NCBI GenBank assembly: GCA_017395245.1
Contig: JAFPVR010000121.1
Coordinates: forward strand, 1-50,262
Direction: 5' to 3'
Source: Bacteroidales bacterium
Lineage (GTDB): Bacteria; Bacteroidota; Bacteroidia; Bacteroidales; WCHB1-69
DNA: 50,262 nt
Below, piece after piece: positions 37,832-45,134 of this stretch. Position numbers and translations under genes: made by a program. The first letter of the stretch is position 1. Each line of letters opens with the position of its first letter. The notes beneath the pieces were generated by a model. It was not told where the DNA came from. It was given only the letters and a program-made list of their open reading frames with translations, and ran no database searches.

Positions 37832-37858
37832 GTCAAAGTCAACGGTCAACGGTCAAAT
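37832..37858. repeat. Heptamer tandem repeat at the dnaA 3' end
   Basis: GTCAAA, GTCAACG, GTCAACG and GTCAAAT follow with a 7-bp period. The dnaA stop codon (TGA, complement of 37853-37855) lies within the last unit, so the repeat touches the end of the coding sequence. Confidence 0.8.
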
Positions 37859-39310
37859 ATTCCCGATCTTCATTTTCTTGTCAATATCCGAAATGTACTG
37901 CTTCATCTTCTTGTCGGTTTCGCTGAGGTTCCGAATGGTGCGGCAGGCGTGGAGGACGGTTGCGTGGTCCTTGTTGCCGCAGTAGGCACCGATGACGGAG
38001 AGAGGCAGGTGTGTGTATTTCTTGGCGAAGTACATGCTGATCTGGCGCACCTGCACAATCTCGCGCTTGCGGGTTTTGGCGTTGATGGACTCCACCGGGA
38101 TGCCGAAGTAGTCGCATACGATTTTCTGGATGTATTCGATGGAGATTTCTTTGGCGGTGGACTTGACGTATTTGTCGACCATCTCGCGGGCGAGGTCGAG
38201 GGTGATGTCGCGGTGGTTGAGTGAGGCTTGGGCGAGGATGGCGATCATGGCACCCTCCAGTTCGCGGGTGTTGGCGGTGATGCGCAACGCGAGGTAGTCG
38301 ATGACCTCTTTGGAGAACTCTATCCCGTTGTTTTCCAGCTTCTTGGTGATGATGGCCGTACGGGTCTCCAGATCGGGTATCTGCAGGTCGGTGGCCAGTC
38401 CCCATTTGAAACGGTTCAGCAGACGTGGTTCGAAGCCTGTGATGTCCACCGGCGACTTGTCGGAAGTCATGATAATCTGCTTCTTAAGCTGATGCAAATG
38501 GTTGAAAATCTGGAAGAAAGCCTCTTGTGTCTTGGTCTTGTTGCCCGAAATGAACTGGATGTCGTCGATAATCAACATGTCCACTGCCTGGTAGAACCAG
38601 TAGAAATCGTTGAGGTTGTCGCTTTTCACGGCCTCCATGTATTGTTGGTAGAAAGTGTCGGCGCTGACGTAGATGACGATTTTGTCGGGGAAGTTGATTT
38701 TGGTCTGGATGCCGATGGCGTTGACCAGGTGGGTTTTGCCGAGGCCCACATCGGAATAGATGAACAGCGGGTTGAAGGGGGTCTGTCCGGGCGACTTGGC
38801 GATGGACATGCCGGCGGCCACGGCCAGGCGGTTGCAGTCGCCCACCACGTAGTTGTCGAACGTGAGTGTCTCGGATAGGTTGGAGGGAATGCGCTGTTTC
38901 TTGATGCCGGGCACCACGAACGGGCCGGGGATGTCCTTGCGCTCCATGGCGTTGACATCCAAAGGCGGCATCATCAGCGGGTTTTTGACAGCCTTGCGGG
39001 GCGACGAGGAGATGGTGATGGCCGAGGTCTGTTCGGGCGTCTTGCCGCGCTCCACGAGCACCTTGTAACGTAGCTTTGCGTCGTTGCCCAACAGTTTGCG
39101 TATGGAGGAGCGGAGCAGGTCAACATACTGTTCCTCCAGTATTTCCTTGTACCAAAGGCTGGGAAGTTCAATCGTAAGTTGCTTGTTTTCGAGAGAGACG
39201 GCGTTGATGGGCTCGAATATAGTGGCGTAGACCTCCGGCGAAACGGTGTCGCGGATAATCTCCAAACATTGATTCCAGACGTTCGTATAAGAGGGTATCT
39301 CTTTTTCCAT
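37853..39310 (-). CDS. dnaA: Chromosomal replication initiator DnaA
   Basis: 485 residues. Domain I (about 1-85) begins with WNQCLEIIRDTVSPEVYATI; a variable linker follows. The AAA+ domain starts near LTFDNYVVGDCNRLA. Walker A reads SDVGLGKTHL at residues 186-195, with Ser186-Asp187 where most DnaA proteins have Gly-Gly. Walker B is MLIIDDIQFI, and the arginine-finger segment is PRLLNRFKWG. The C-terminal duplex-binding domain has IGAYCGNKDHATVLHACRTI, the DnaA-box recognition signature. DnaA opens the origin. I found no clear TTATCCACA-type boxes in the flanking 170 bp, so the origin is probably not directly here. Confidence 0.96.
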   Translation of the reverse strand: MEKEIPSYTNVWNQCLEIIRDTVSPEVYATIFEPINAVSLENKQLTIELPSLWYKEILEEQYVDLLRSSIRKLLGNDAKLRYKVLVERGKTPEQTSAITISSSPRKAVKNPLMMPPLDVNAMERKDIPGPFVVPGIKKQRIPSNLSETLTFDNYVVGDCNRLAVAAGMSIAKSPGQTPFNPLFIYSDVGLGKTHLVNAIGIQTKINFPDKIVIYVSADTFYQQYMEAVKSDNLNDFYWFYQAVDMLIIDDIQFISGNKTKTQEAFFQIFNHLHQLKKQIIMTSDKSPVDITGFEPRLLNRFKWGLATDLQIPDLETRTAIITKKLENNGIEFSKEVIDYLALRITANTRELEGAMIAILAQASLNHRDITLDLAREMVDKYVKSTAKEISIEYIQKIVCDYFGIPVESINAKTRKREIVQVRQISMYFAKKYTHLPLSVIGAYCGNKDHATVLHACRTIRNLSETDKKMKQYISDIDKKMKIGNI

Positions 39311-39395
39311 TTGCAGTTCGGGTTCTTGTTAATTTTTGTTACAACACTAAATTCTAATAAGTTAGGTGAATCAGATTCTTCATTTTTTCACGTTG

Positions 39396-39435
39396 CAAAA
39401 CTAACAAAAAAATTGTTCAAAAAAATATTTTGAAC
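39396..39435 (-). promoter_or_regulatory. dnaA promoter -7 element with an overlapping 21-bp inverted repeat
   Basis: On the minus strand TAGTTTTG (39403-39396) matches the -7 consensus. Just upstream, GTTCAAAA-N5-TTTTGAAC (39415-39435) is a perfect inverted repeat with 8-bp arms that covers the expected -33 region. It could be an operator, or a terminator for the upstream nucleotidyltransferase gene. Confidence 0.55.
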
Positions 39436-39479
39436 CCATTGATTTTTTGAAAAAAAAGTGTATAGGTTGCTAACGAAGG

Positions 39480-40193
39480 CTATGACAGGGAGTTACGAAA
39501 CTGGTCGTATTTCCCTACGTCGCACCAGCTGTCTTTGTCATGGATATAGACCGACAGGCGGTGTTTTCTGGACTGCTCGAGGTAGAATCCGGTGACAGAT
39601 GCTTTCTCCACGGAAGGGATGCAGCGGGCGAAAGCGGTGTTCATTACGTGTATCCCACTGAAAGCCAGTTCATCGGCATTGACGGGATTTCTCGTCAGAA
39701 TCTCCTCTCCGGTTTTGACGTTGCGCCAGCCGCAGAGTTCCCCGCTGTCGTGCTCGAAGAGGAAGTAGCGTTGGGTCTGCCGGTGTCTCACGGCCAATGT
39801 TGCGTCGGAATTGCTTTGAATATGGTTGTTAATCAGCTTGTTGAGATTTATGTTCGATAGAATGTCCACATTGTAGAACAGCAACAGGTCGCTGTTGTCC
39901 CAGAGATGTTCGGCAAACTTGATGCCGCCGGCGGTGTCGCGCAGGTAGGCTCGCTCGTCCGAGACGCGGATATGCCCCCACTCATGCCGCTTCCGCAACG
40001 CGTCTATGATTTGGTCGGGGAAGTGGTGCACGTTGACGATAACAGAGTCGATCCCCGCCTCGAACATTTTGTCCAATGCGCTGTCCAACAGTGTTTTACC
40101 CTTGTAACAGACCAAAGCTTTTGGTTTTGAGGCGGTTAGCGGGTAAAGCCGGGTGCCGAGCCCTGCCGCGAATATGAATCCGGTGGTTTTCAT
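39480..40193 (-). CDS. Nucleotidyltransferase (sugar-1-phosphate NTP transferase family)
   Basis: 237 residues from the ATG at 40193. The frame extends to a TTG at 40217, but that TTG is part of the -7 promoter element, so it cannot be the start. The N-terminus has the family signature GFIFAAGLGTRLYPLTASKPKAL, where the Gly-rich loop and Lys bind the nucleotide. The FYNVDILSN segment carries the metal-binding Asp. It should make an NDP-sugar from a sugar-1-phosphate and NTP. Its relatives include MurNAc-1-P uridylyltransferase (MurU) and mannose-1-P guanylyltransferases; the small size fits MurU-like enzymes, but no partner kinase is visible here. The substrate is unknown. Confidence 0.85.
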   Translation of the reverse strand: MKTTGFIFAAGLGTRLYPLTASKPKALVCYKGKTLLDSALDKMFEAGIDSVIVNVHHFPDQIIDALRKRHEWGHIRVSDERAYLRDTAGGIKFAEHLWDNSDLLLFYNVDILSNINLNKLINNHIQSNSDATLAVRHRQTQRYFLFEHDSGELCGWRNVKTGEEILTRNPVNADELAFSGIHVMNTAFARCIPSVEKASVTGFYLEQSRKHRLSVYIHDKDSWCDVGKYDQFRNSLS

Positions 40194-40214
40194 CCTCTCG
40201 ATTTTTTCAGGCTG

Positions 40215-40249
40215 CAAATCTACACAAAATACAGATACATAATAACAAA
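40215..40249 (-). promoter_or_regulatory. Promoter of the nucleotidyltransferase gene
   Basis: On the minus strand TAGATTTG (40222-40215) is preceded by TTTG (40249-40246) at a gap of 23 bp, matching both Bacteroidota elements. It fixes the downstream ATG at 40193 as the start. Confidence 0.7.
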
Positions 40250-40300
40250 CTGATGTTGATTACATCTTTTGGGAACGATGTTTTTTTTTTAGGTTTATGC

Positions 40301-40308
40301 TATTTTTG
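40301..40308 (+). promoter_or_regulatory. -7 promoter element for the small lipoprotein gene
   Basis: TATTTTTG matches TAnnTTTG, 26 bp before the start codon. It diverges from the nucleotidyltransferase promoter about 50 bp away. Confidence 0.55.
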
Positions 40309-40334
40309 CCGATTATAATCCAAAAATACTGACA

Positions 40335-40733
40335 ATGAAAAAAATTGTTTTTGCCGCTATAATTTGCCTCTCCGTGGTGCTCGGAGGATGTAAGCACAAT
40401 GTCTCCACCCAATACACCATCGGTTGCTTGGGATATCAGTACGGATCTGTTGAAGGGTCTGACTGGCAAACCCTTGAAGACTATTTCAAAACGCATGTCG
40501 AGTTTAGCAAAGTCGTCACATTCGAGGGAAAGTCGCTGGCGGAGAATGACAAACAGGCTCGCGAGCTTTTTGACGAGCAGATGGCGAAGATTGACGCGGA
40601 TTATGTTTGTACGCTGCTCGGAGGTACAGACTATTACATTTACGGCATTGCGACGCTGAATGCGGGCGGCGACTACCGCTACGTCAAGGCGATGAAATTC
40701 GCACCCGACGGCGCGACGGAGGTAACGGACTAG
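40335..40733 (+). CDS. Small lipoprotein of unknown function
   Basis: 132 residues. A lipoprotein signal peptide ends in the lipobox VLGGC (Cys19). The mature part is soluble and mixed alpha/beta: YTIGCLGYQYGSVEGSDW, then a helix-rich middle (LAENDKQARELFDEQMAKID), then strands (YVCTLLGGTDYYIYGIATL). I do not recognise a family. It stands alone on the plus strand, with its own -7 element, and its stop codon lies only 5 bp from the stop of the convergent pcm gene, leaving no room for a terminator between them. Confidence 0.8.
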   Translation: MKKIVFAAIICLSVVLGGCKHNVSTQYTIGCLGYQYGSVEGSDWQTLEDYFKTHVEFSKVVTFEGKSLAENDKQARELFDEQMAKIDADYVCTLLGGTDYYIYGIATLNAGGDYRYVKAMKFAPDGATEVTD

Positions 40734-40738
40734 TAAGG

Positions 40739-41386
40739 TTATTTCCGTACCCGCTCTTTCAGCATCGGCACGAACAGACAGTCGCCGAAATCCTCTTCTT
40801 CGTATTCTGAATCGCTGATTTTCACGATTCTCTTCATGATTTGGGTTTCCACCCCAACGGGAATCACCATGATTCCGCCTGTCTTTAGCTGGTCGAGCAG
40901 GGCCTGCGGTATCTCGGGCGCACCGCATGTGACGATAATCCGGTCGTAGGGGGCGAACTGCGGCCAACCTTTGAAACCGTCACCGTAGTAGGTGATCACC
41001 GACGGTGCTAACTTGTCCAACAGCGGTTTGGTCTGCTTGAAGAGGGTGATCTGCCGCTCGATGGTGTAGACTTTCGCACCCATGGCGTACAGAATAGCCG
41101 CTTGGAACCCCGAGCCGGTGCCGATTTCCAACACTTTATGCCCCTTTTGCACCTCCAAAAGCTGTGACTGGAACGCCACGGTGGAGGGCTTGGAGATGGT
41201 TTGGTCGGTGGTAAGTTTGATGGCGGTGTCCTCGTAGGCACGCGGCCACAGCAGCGACTCCATGAACAGGTGCCGCTCCATCTTGTCGAATGCTGCCAAC
41301 ACGTTCTCGTCAGAGATGCCCTTCTCACGGAGGTTCTCGATCATTCGTTTCTTCTGTCCGAGGAGGAGATAGTTTTGGGTGGCCAT
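40739..41386 (-). CDS. pcm: Protein-L-isoaspartate O-methyltransferase
   Basis: 215 residues, the usual size. Family motifs: TTDQTISKPSTVAFQSQLLE (substrate/pre-motif I), VLEIGTGSGFQAAIL (SAM-binding motif I), and YYGDGFKGWPQFAPYDRIIV with TCGAPEIPQALLDQLKTGG (motifs II-III). The enzyme methylates L-isoaspartyl residues from SAM to start repair of age-damaged proteins in the cytoplasm. Upstream lies a 31-bp spacer and then two TGTAGAGACG-type palindromes, which separate it from the PurF-like gene on the same strand. Confidence 0.93.
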   Translation of the reverse strand: MATQNYLLLGQKKRMIENLREKGISDENVLAAFDKMERHLFMESLLWPRAYEDTAIKLTTDQTISKPSTVAFQSQLLEVQKGHKVLEIGTGSGFQAAILYAMGAKVYTIERQITLFKQTKPLLDKLAPSVITYYGDGFKGWPQFAPYDRIIVTCGAPEIPQALLDQLKTGGIMVIPVGVETQIMKRIVKISDSEYEEEDFGDCLFVPMLKERVRK

Positions 41387-41417
41387 GATATTCGGTGTCG
41401 GTTTATTCTGTTGTTAA

Positions 41418-41545
41418 TGTAGAGACGCGCCATGGCACGTCTCTACATCGGGTTAGGGTGTATTCGGAATGAATGTTTGTCTGTAGAGACGTTGCGCGCA
41501 ACGTCTCTACAAGGGTTAAGATGTATTCGGATTGATGGTTTGTTA
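41418..41545. repeat. Tandem 64-bp unit: two 30-bp palindromes (copies 2 and 3) plus matching spacers
   Basis: Palindromes at 41418-41447 (centre CGCCATGGCA, one mismatch) and 41482-41511 (centre TTGCGCGCAA, perfect) share arms TGTAGAGACG/CGTCTCTACA. Each is followed by a 34-bp spacer of related sequence (GGGTTAGGGTGTATTCGG against GGGTTAAGATGTATTCGG). The block thus looks like a 64-bp duplication whose palindrome centres later diverged but stayed self-complementary. The last spacer reaches the stop codon of the PurF-like gene. Confidence 0.9.
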
Positions 41546-42958
41546 GAAACCGTAGGACGAGCCGTCGAAGCAGTGGGTGCAGATGCGCTCCTTGGGAAGG
41601 CCGATGGCTTGGGTAACAGTGTCTATTGTATTGAATTTCAAAGTGTCAACACCGAGGTGCTTGCGGATGACCTCCACCATGCGGGCGTATTCCGGGGAGG
41701 TGTGATCCATGTAGCGCTGCAGGTTCTTGCTGTCGTCGCCGCCCTCTAACTCACCGATGACGCGGCGGGTGATGAGTTCCATCACGTTCTTAGAGGCCGA
41801 GAAGTTGAGGAACTCGCAGCCGTAGAGCAGGGGTGGGCAGCTGATGCGGATGTGCACTTCCTTGGCGCCGCCTTCGTACAGCATCTTCACGTTGTCGCGC
41901 AACTGTGTGCCGCGCACGATGGAGTCGTCGCAAAAGACGATGCGCTTGCCCTTGAGGAGGCTGGCGTTGGGCAGCAACTTCATCTTGGCCACATGCTCGC
42001 GCATCTCTTGGCTGACAGGCATGAAGCTTCTTGACCAAGTAGGCGTGTATTTGACGATGGCGCGCTGATAGGGAATCTGCTTGCCGTTGGAGTAGCCGAT
42101 GGCCATGCCGATGCCGGAGTCGGGGATGGGCGACACGAAATCAACCTCGGTGTCGTCGGTTTTGCCCATGGCGTAACCGAGATTGTATCGGGCACTCTCC
42201 ACGTTGATGTCCTCGTAGTTCACGGAGGGGTAGCCGTAGTAGATCCAGAGGAACGAGCAGACCTGCATCTGCGGGTTCGGGGCGAGCAGCTGCTGGATGC
42301 CATCGGCGGTGACTCTCACAATCTCGCCCGGCCCCACGAAATATTCGGTTTCGTAGTCGAGGTTGGCGAAGCTGTGGTTCTCCGAGGCGACCACGCGGCC
42401 GTCGTCGCGCTTTCCGATGGCGATGGGGGTGCGGCCGTAGCGGTCGCGCGCGGCGATGATGCCGTCTTCCGTCAGAATCAGCATCGAGCAGGAGCCCTTC
42501 AGCTTTTCATATACATATTGTATGCCTTCCACGAAGTCGCGCTTGCGGGTGATCATGAGTGCGACGAGCTCGGTGGGGTTGGTGGTGCCGGAGCTCAGCT
42601 CGGTGAACTGTTGGTTGCAGTCGAGGCACTCCTGTTCCAATTCCTTGATGTTGTTGATCTTGCACACCGTGGTGATGGCGAAGCGGCCGAGGTAGGAGTT
42701 CACCACGATGGGCTGCGCGTCGGTGTCGCTGATGACCCCGATGCCGGAGTTGCCTTGGAACTTGCCCAAGTCGTCCGCGAACTTCGTCCGGAAATAGGTG
42801 TTCTCAATGTTGTGAATGGAACGGCGGAACAATTGTGTATCCTGCTGATACGTCACTATTCCGCCGCGTTTGGTTCCGAGATGGGAGTGATAGTCCACCC
42901 CGTAAAACAAGTCCGAAATGCAAGGTTTGGTCGAGACGACCCCGAAAAATCCACCCAT
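41543..42958 (-). CDS. PurF-like amidophosphoribosyltransferase paralog lacking the glutaminase nucleophile
   Basis: 471 residues from the ATG at 42958. PurF enzymes begin Met-Cys-Gly, with Cys1 attacking glutamine. This one begins MGGFFGVVS, so Cys is Gly. The glutamine-binding Arg segment (usually GHxRY) reads GIGVISDTDAQP, and the oxyanion segment (usually HNGxL) reads ITTVCKINN, so the whole glutaminase site is lost. The C-terminal phosphoribosyltransferase half is intact: IPDSGIGMAIGY, YTPTWSRSFMP and the PRPP loop IVFCDDSIVRGTQL. Cysteines at SFLW (QVCSF), SCPPLLYGC and ICTHCF match the iron-sulfur ligands of Bacillus-type PurF. I recall close relatives in Bacteroides. It may use ammonia or act as a PRPP sensor; true function is unknown. 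Confidence 0.88.
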   Translation of the reverse strand: MGGFFGVVSTKPCISDLFYGVDYHSHLGTKRGGIVTYQQDTQLFRRSIHNIENTYFRTKFADDLGKFQGNSGIGVISDTDAQPIVVNSYLGRFAITTVCKINNIKELEQECLDCNQQFTELSSGTTNPTELVALMITRKRDFVEGIQYVYEKLKGSCSMLILTEDGIIAARDRYGRTPIAIGKRDDGRVVASENHSFANLDYETEYFVGPGEIVRVTADGIQQLLAPNPQMQVCSFLWIYYGYPSVNYEDINVESARYNLGYAMGKTDDTEVDFVSPIPDSGIGMAIGYSNGKQIPYQRAIVKYTPTWSRSFMPVSQEMREHVAKMKLLPNASLLKGKRIVFCDDSIVRGTQLRDNVKMLYEGGAKEVHIRISCPPLLYGCEFLNFSASKNVMELITRRVIGELEGGDDSKNLQRYMDHTSPEYARMVEVIRKHLGVDTLKFNTIDTVTQAIGLPKERICTHCFDGSSYGF

Positions 42959-42984
42959 AGTTTTGTTGCTATTGTTTTGATTAT

Positions 42985-43022
42985 AAAAAAAATACCCGTC
43001 AGAGACGTACATCTCTAACGGG
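42985..43022 (-). terminator. Terminator-like hairpin 27 bp upstream of the PurF-like gene
   Basis: On the minus strand CCCGTTAGAGA pairs with TCTCTGACGGG (one G-T pair) around a TGTACG loop, then TA and eight T residues. It can end transcription from upstream, or it may be a leader attenuator of the PurF-like gene. The remaining 26 bases before the start codon show no -7 element, which favours the attenuator reading. Confidence 0.75.
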
Positions 43023-43175
43023 CTGCAATAATACTTTTTTTTTGCAAAAACTACAGGAATGCCGCAGATTTTTTTTTGAACAAAGTGTTGATAACAGCGA
43101 ATCCGGCAGAAGTCACCTTGTCATTGCCGAACACACAGTGCTTGCGCCTTACATTCTTTATTTGAGCATCCCGAC
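43023..43175. other. Noncoding stretch upstream of the PurF-like gene leader
   Basis: There is no supported gene here. On the minus strand a weak -7-like TATTATTG (about 43034 downward) could start the transcript that runs through the hairpin at 43022-42985. Short open frames here are incidental. Confidence 0.4.
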
Positions 43176-43273
43176 GTAGGAGACGACGCCTCCAAGCGTC
43201 GCAAAAGACATTCGCTTCCGCGCGTCGCAAATACACATTCAACGGTCCAACGTTGGGAAACGTTGGCTCCTAC
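43176..43273. repeat. 98-bp element with GTAGGAG inverted ends and internal repeats
   Basis: Ends GTAGGAG (43176-43182) and CTCCTAC (43267-43273) are inverted copies. Inside are two similar 26-27-bp units starting at 43187 and 43213 (shared GCGTCGCAAA and ACATT). A perfect 8-bp hairpin CCAACGTT-GGGA-AACGTTGG lies at 43247-43266, and the stem CGACGC/GCGTCG at the other end. It has no coding capacity. Its right end provides the TAG stop codon of the DUF4153 gene. Confidence 0.7.
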
Positions 43274-45012
43274 TTCACCAGCACCACCCATTCGTAATAA
43301 TTCATTTCCCAAACGCTATCGGAGGTCATCCGTTTCAATTCCAACTTGTTGAAACAGACCAACAAACTGTCGGTGCGATAAATCAGCAACTCGTCCTCAT
43401 GATCCTTTATCCAAGACCTCGAAGGCGACACGTCCGGACAGCCAAGCCTTTGCAACTGTTCCCGGAAAATCTGGTTTGCCGAAATATTCCGGCCGTTTCC
43501 AATCGACAGTTGTTCATCCGCATTGGCTGGGTTTGGTGTCCCGTACATCTGGCGGTAGCCACTCACATCCACAGGCCCGTAAGTCTTGCGCGATAAATAA
43601 ACACTTGGGACTATCTCCTCGATTACAACTTCTTCCTCTAACTGTTCGCGGGCTAATTCTTCCGACCATGCAGAAGCATATTTGGAGGTTTTTTCCGACA
43701 ACGATGCCAGATAGTCCGACTTCCGGGCGATACCGAACTCGCTCTTCAAGAGCACCGTGTCGTTCCTGTTGTCCAAATAGTTGAGCGACTGATATAGTTT
43801 CCGATGTTCCACCATACGCAAGGTGTCGGCAGGATCAGGGGTAGGCAACCGCAAGGTGCCGTCGTCGTTCAGGCGGTCGAGTTGCTCGGCCATTGTGCGC
43901 ACGCGCTGGATTTGTGCCCGTTGCGCAATCTTCTCGCCACGGAGACTCGGCACCAGCACCGTCAGCAACACGACGGCCAACGCTCCCGCTGCCAACGCGA
44001 AATAGCCACGGCGGTTGCGGAACAGGAACACCAGCACACACGCCGTCATCAACGCTCCGACCAACAGCAAATAATAGCGCGACTCGGTCAGACCGTAGTC
44101 CGCCAAACGACGGGCAACCCCTGTCCAGAAGAGTGCCAGCAGCGGCAAGACGAACAGACTGAAATGGTCGTAGAACCACTTGAAGGGTTGCGGTTCCGTC
44201 AGCATCTGCAACATCTTGGCCAACAAGAAGACCACGAAGAAAACCGTCACCATGATGGCCACGCCGCCTTTGGGCAAGTTCCAGGTAAAGAGGATTTTAG
44301 CGGCATAGATGTACAGCACTGCTGTGTAAATTAGCAGTGCGGGGGAGAGCACCCAGTTCAGCAGGACTGCCCAGAAGCGGCGGATTTCGATGGGTTCGGG
44401 GTGGTCCTCCATGGCAAAAAACAGCACAGGAGCCAGTCCGCAAAAGAGCACCACTGCCACCTTACCGAACCAGCCGCTCCATGTTATATAATTGAGGTCG
44501 AAGAGGGAGTAGATCGTATAAGAGATAGCTGCGTACAGCAGATAGATTATTCCCGCGACGAGCAACGCCCGTGCCAGCGACCACGCCATCTGCACGTTAC
44601 GTTGTACAAACGGTTCGTTGTCTATCAGCCAATGCCGCACGCACATCCACAGCGGAAGCGCCGCAAACACGGCAATCCAGTAGGAGGTCTCTTCCACCCA
44701 ATCGATAAGGAAGGGCATGGCGCACGCCGCCACCATCACCACTAGCGGCAACAGATAGAGTATCCGCCACCCGATACCGCGTTTACGGAACGGTTGCAGC
44801 GAGTAGGCCGCCACCACCATGAACGGTGCCATCACCATCGGCCGTAGCCACCATGGCACCTCCCAGTCGGCATCTCCGTCGTGAGCTAACCCATAACATC
44901 CTGCCACACAAATATATACCAGGATTGCTATCTCTGCCGGATGCGCCTTCACCGCCCGCCACAAGGCCTCCGCCCTGCTGCGGATCTTCTCTTTTAATTC
45001 TTCTTTTTTCAT
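43270..45012 (-). CDS. DUF4153 domain-containing membrane protein
   Basis: 580 residues from the ATG at 45012; the frame is open further upstream, but a -7 element TATTTTTG sits there (45036-45029). The first ~390 residues hold about ten to twelve hydrophobic spans, with the DUF4153-type segment VLYIYAAKILFTWNLPKGGV. A soluble C-terminal ~190 residues (from about 400) follow. The function of the family is unknown; members sit in the inner membrane. The stop codon TAG is formed by the end of the 98-bp repeat element, so the natural C-terminus may have been changed by that element. The gene is the last of a minus-strand run. Confidence 0.82.
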   Translation of the reverse strand: MKKEELKEKIRSRAEALWRAVKAHPAEIAILVYICVAGCYGLAHDGDADWEVPWWLRPMVMAPFMVVAAYSLQPFRKRGIGWRILYLLPLVVMVAACAMPFLIDWVEETSYWIAVFAALPLWMCVRHWLIDNEPFVQRNVQMAWSLARALLVAGIIYLLYAAISYTIYSLFDLNYITWSGWFGKVAVVLFCGLAPVLFFAMEDHPEPIEIRRFWAVLLNWVLSPALLIYTAVLYIYAAKILFTWNLPKGGVAIMVTVFFVVFLLAKMLQMLTEPQPFKWFYDHFSLFVLPLLALFWTGVARRLADYGLTESRYYLLLVGALMTACVLVFLFRNRRGYFALAAGALAVVLLTVLVPSLRGEKIAQRAQIQRVRTMAEQLDRLNDDGTLRLPTPDPADTLRMVEHRKLYQSLNYLDNRNDTVLLKSEFGIARKSDYLASLSEKTSKYASAWSEELAREQLEEEVVIEEIVPSVYLSRKTYGPVDVSGYRQMYGTPNPANADEQLSIGNGRNISANQIFREQLQRLGCPDVSPSRSWIKDHEDELLIYRTDSLLVCFNKLELKRMTSDSVWEMNYYEWVVLVK

Positions 45013-45028
45013 TGTCTTGATTTTTTTG

Positions 45029-45036
45029 CAAAAATA
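45029..45036 (-). promoter_or_regulatory. -7 promoter element for the DUF4153 gene
   Basis: Minus-strand TATTTTTG matches TAnnTTTG and lies 16 bp before the ATG. No clear -33 partner is seen. Confidence 0.5.
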
Positions 45037-45059
45037 TGATTTCTTTGATTCTATGGGTG

Positions 45060-45109
45060 TTGCCCGCACACCTAACGGCGTGCGCGATGGCCGTTAGGCC
45101 TGCGGGCAA
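45060..45109. repeat. 50-bp two-part hairpin between two minus-strand genes
   Basis: TTGCCCGCA pairs with TGCGGGCAA, and inside it CCTAACGGC pairs with GCCGTTAGG around a 10-base loop. That gives 18 bp of stem with one small internal loop. No T run follows on either strand, so this is a repeat-type palindrome or a stabilising structure rather than a simple terminator. Confidence 0.7.
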
Positions 45110-45134
45110 TATCAGGAAACAAAAAGAACATCCG

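Noticed and set aside
36937-37926. 329-residue plus-strand frame opposite recJ
   Set aside because: It is antisense to well-supported conserved recJ motifs and continues through the recJ promoter and the dnaA stop region.
39311-39479. oriC next to dnaA
   Set aside because: The stretch is AT-rich, but no TTATCCACA-like DnaA boxes are visible.
43051-43312. Two 63-residue minus-strand frames in the 98-bp repeat element
   Set aside because: They lie across structured repeats, overlap each other in different frames and have no protein-like features.
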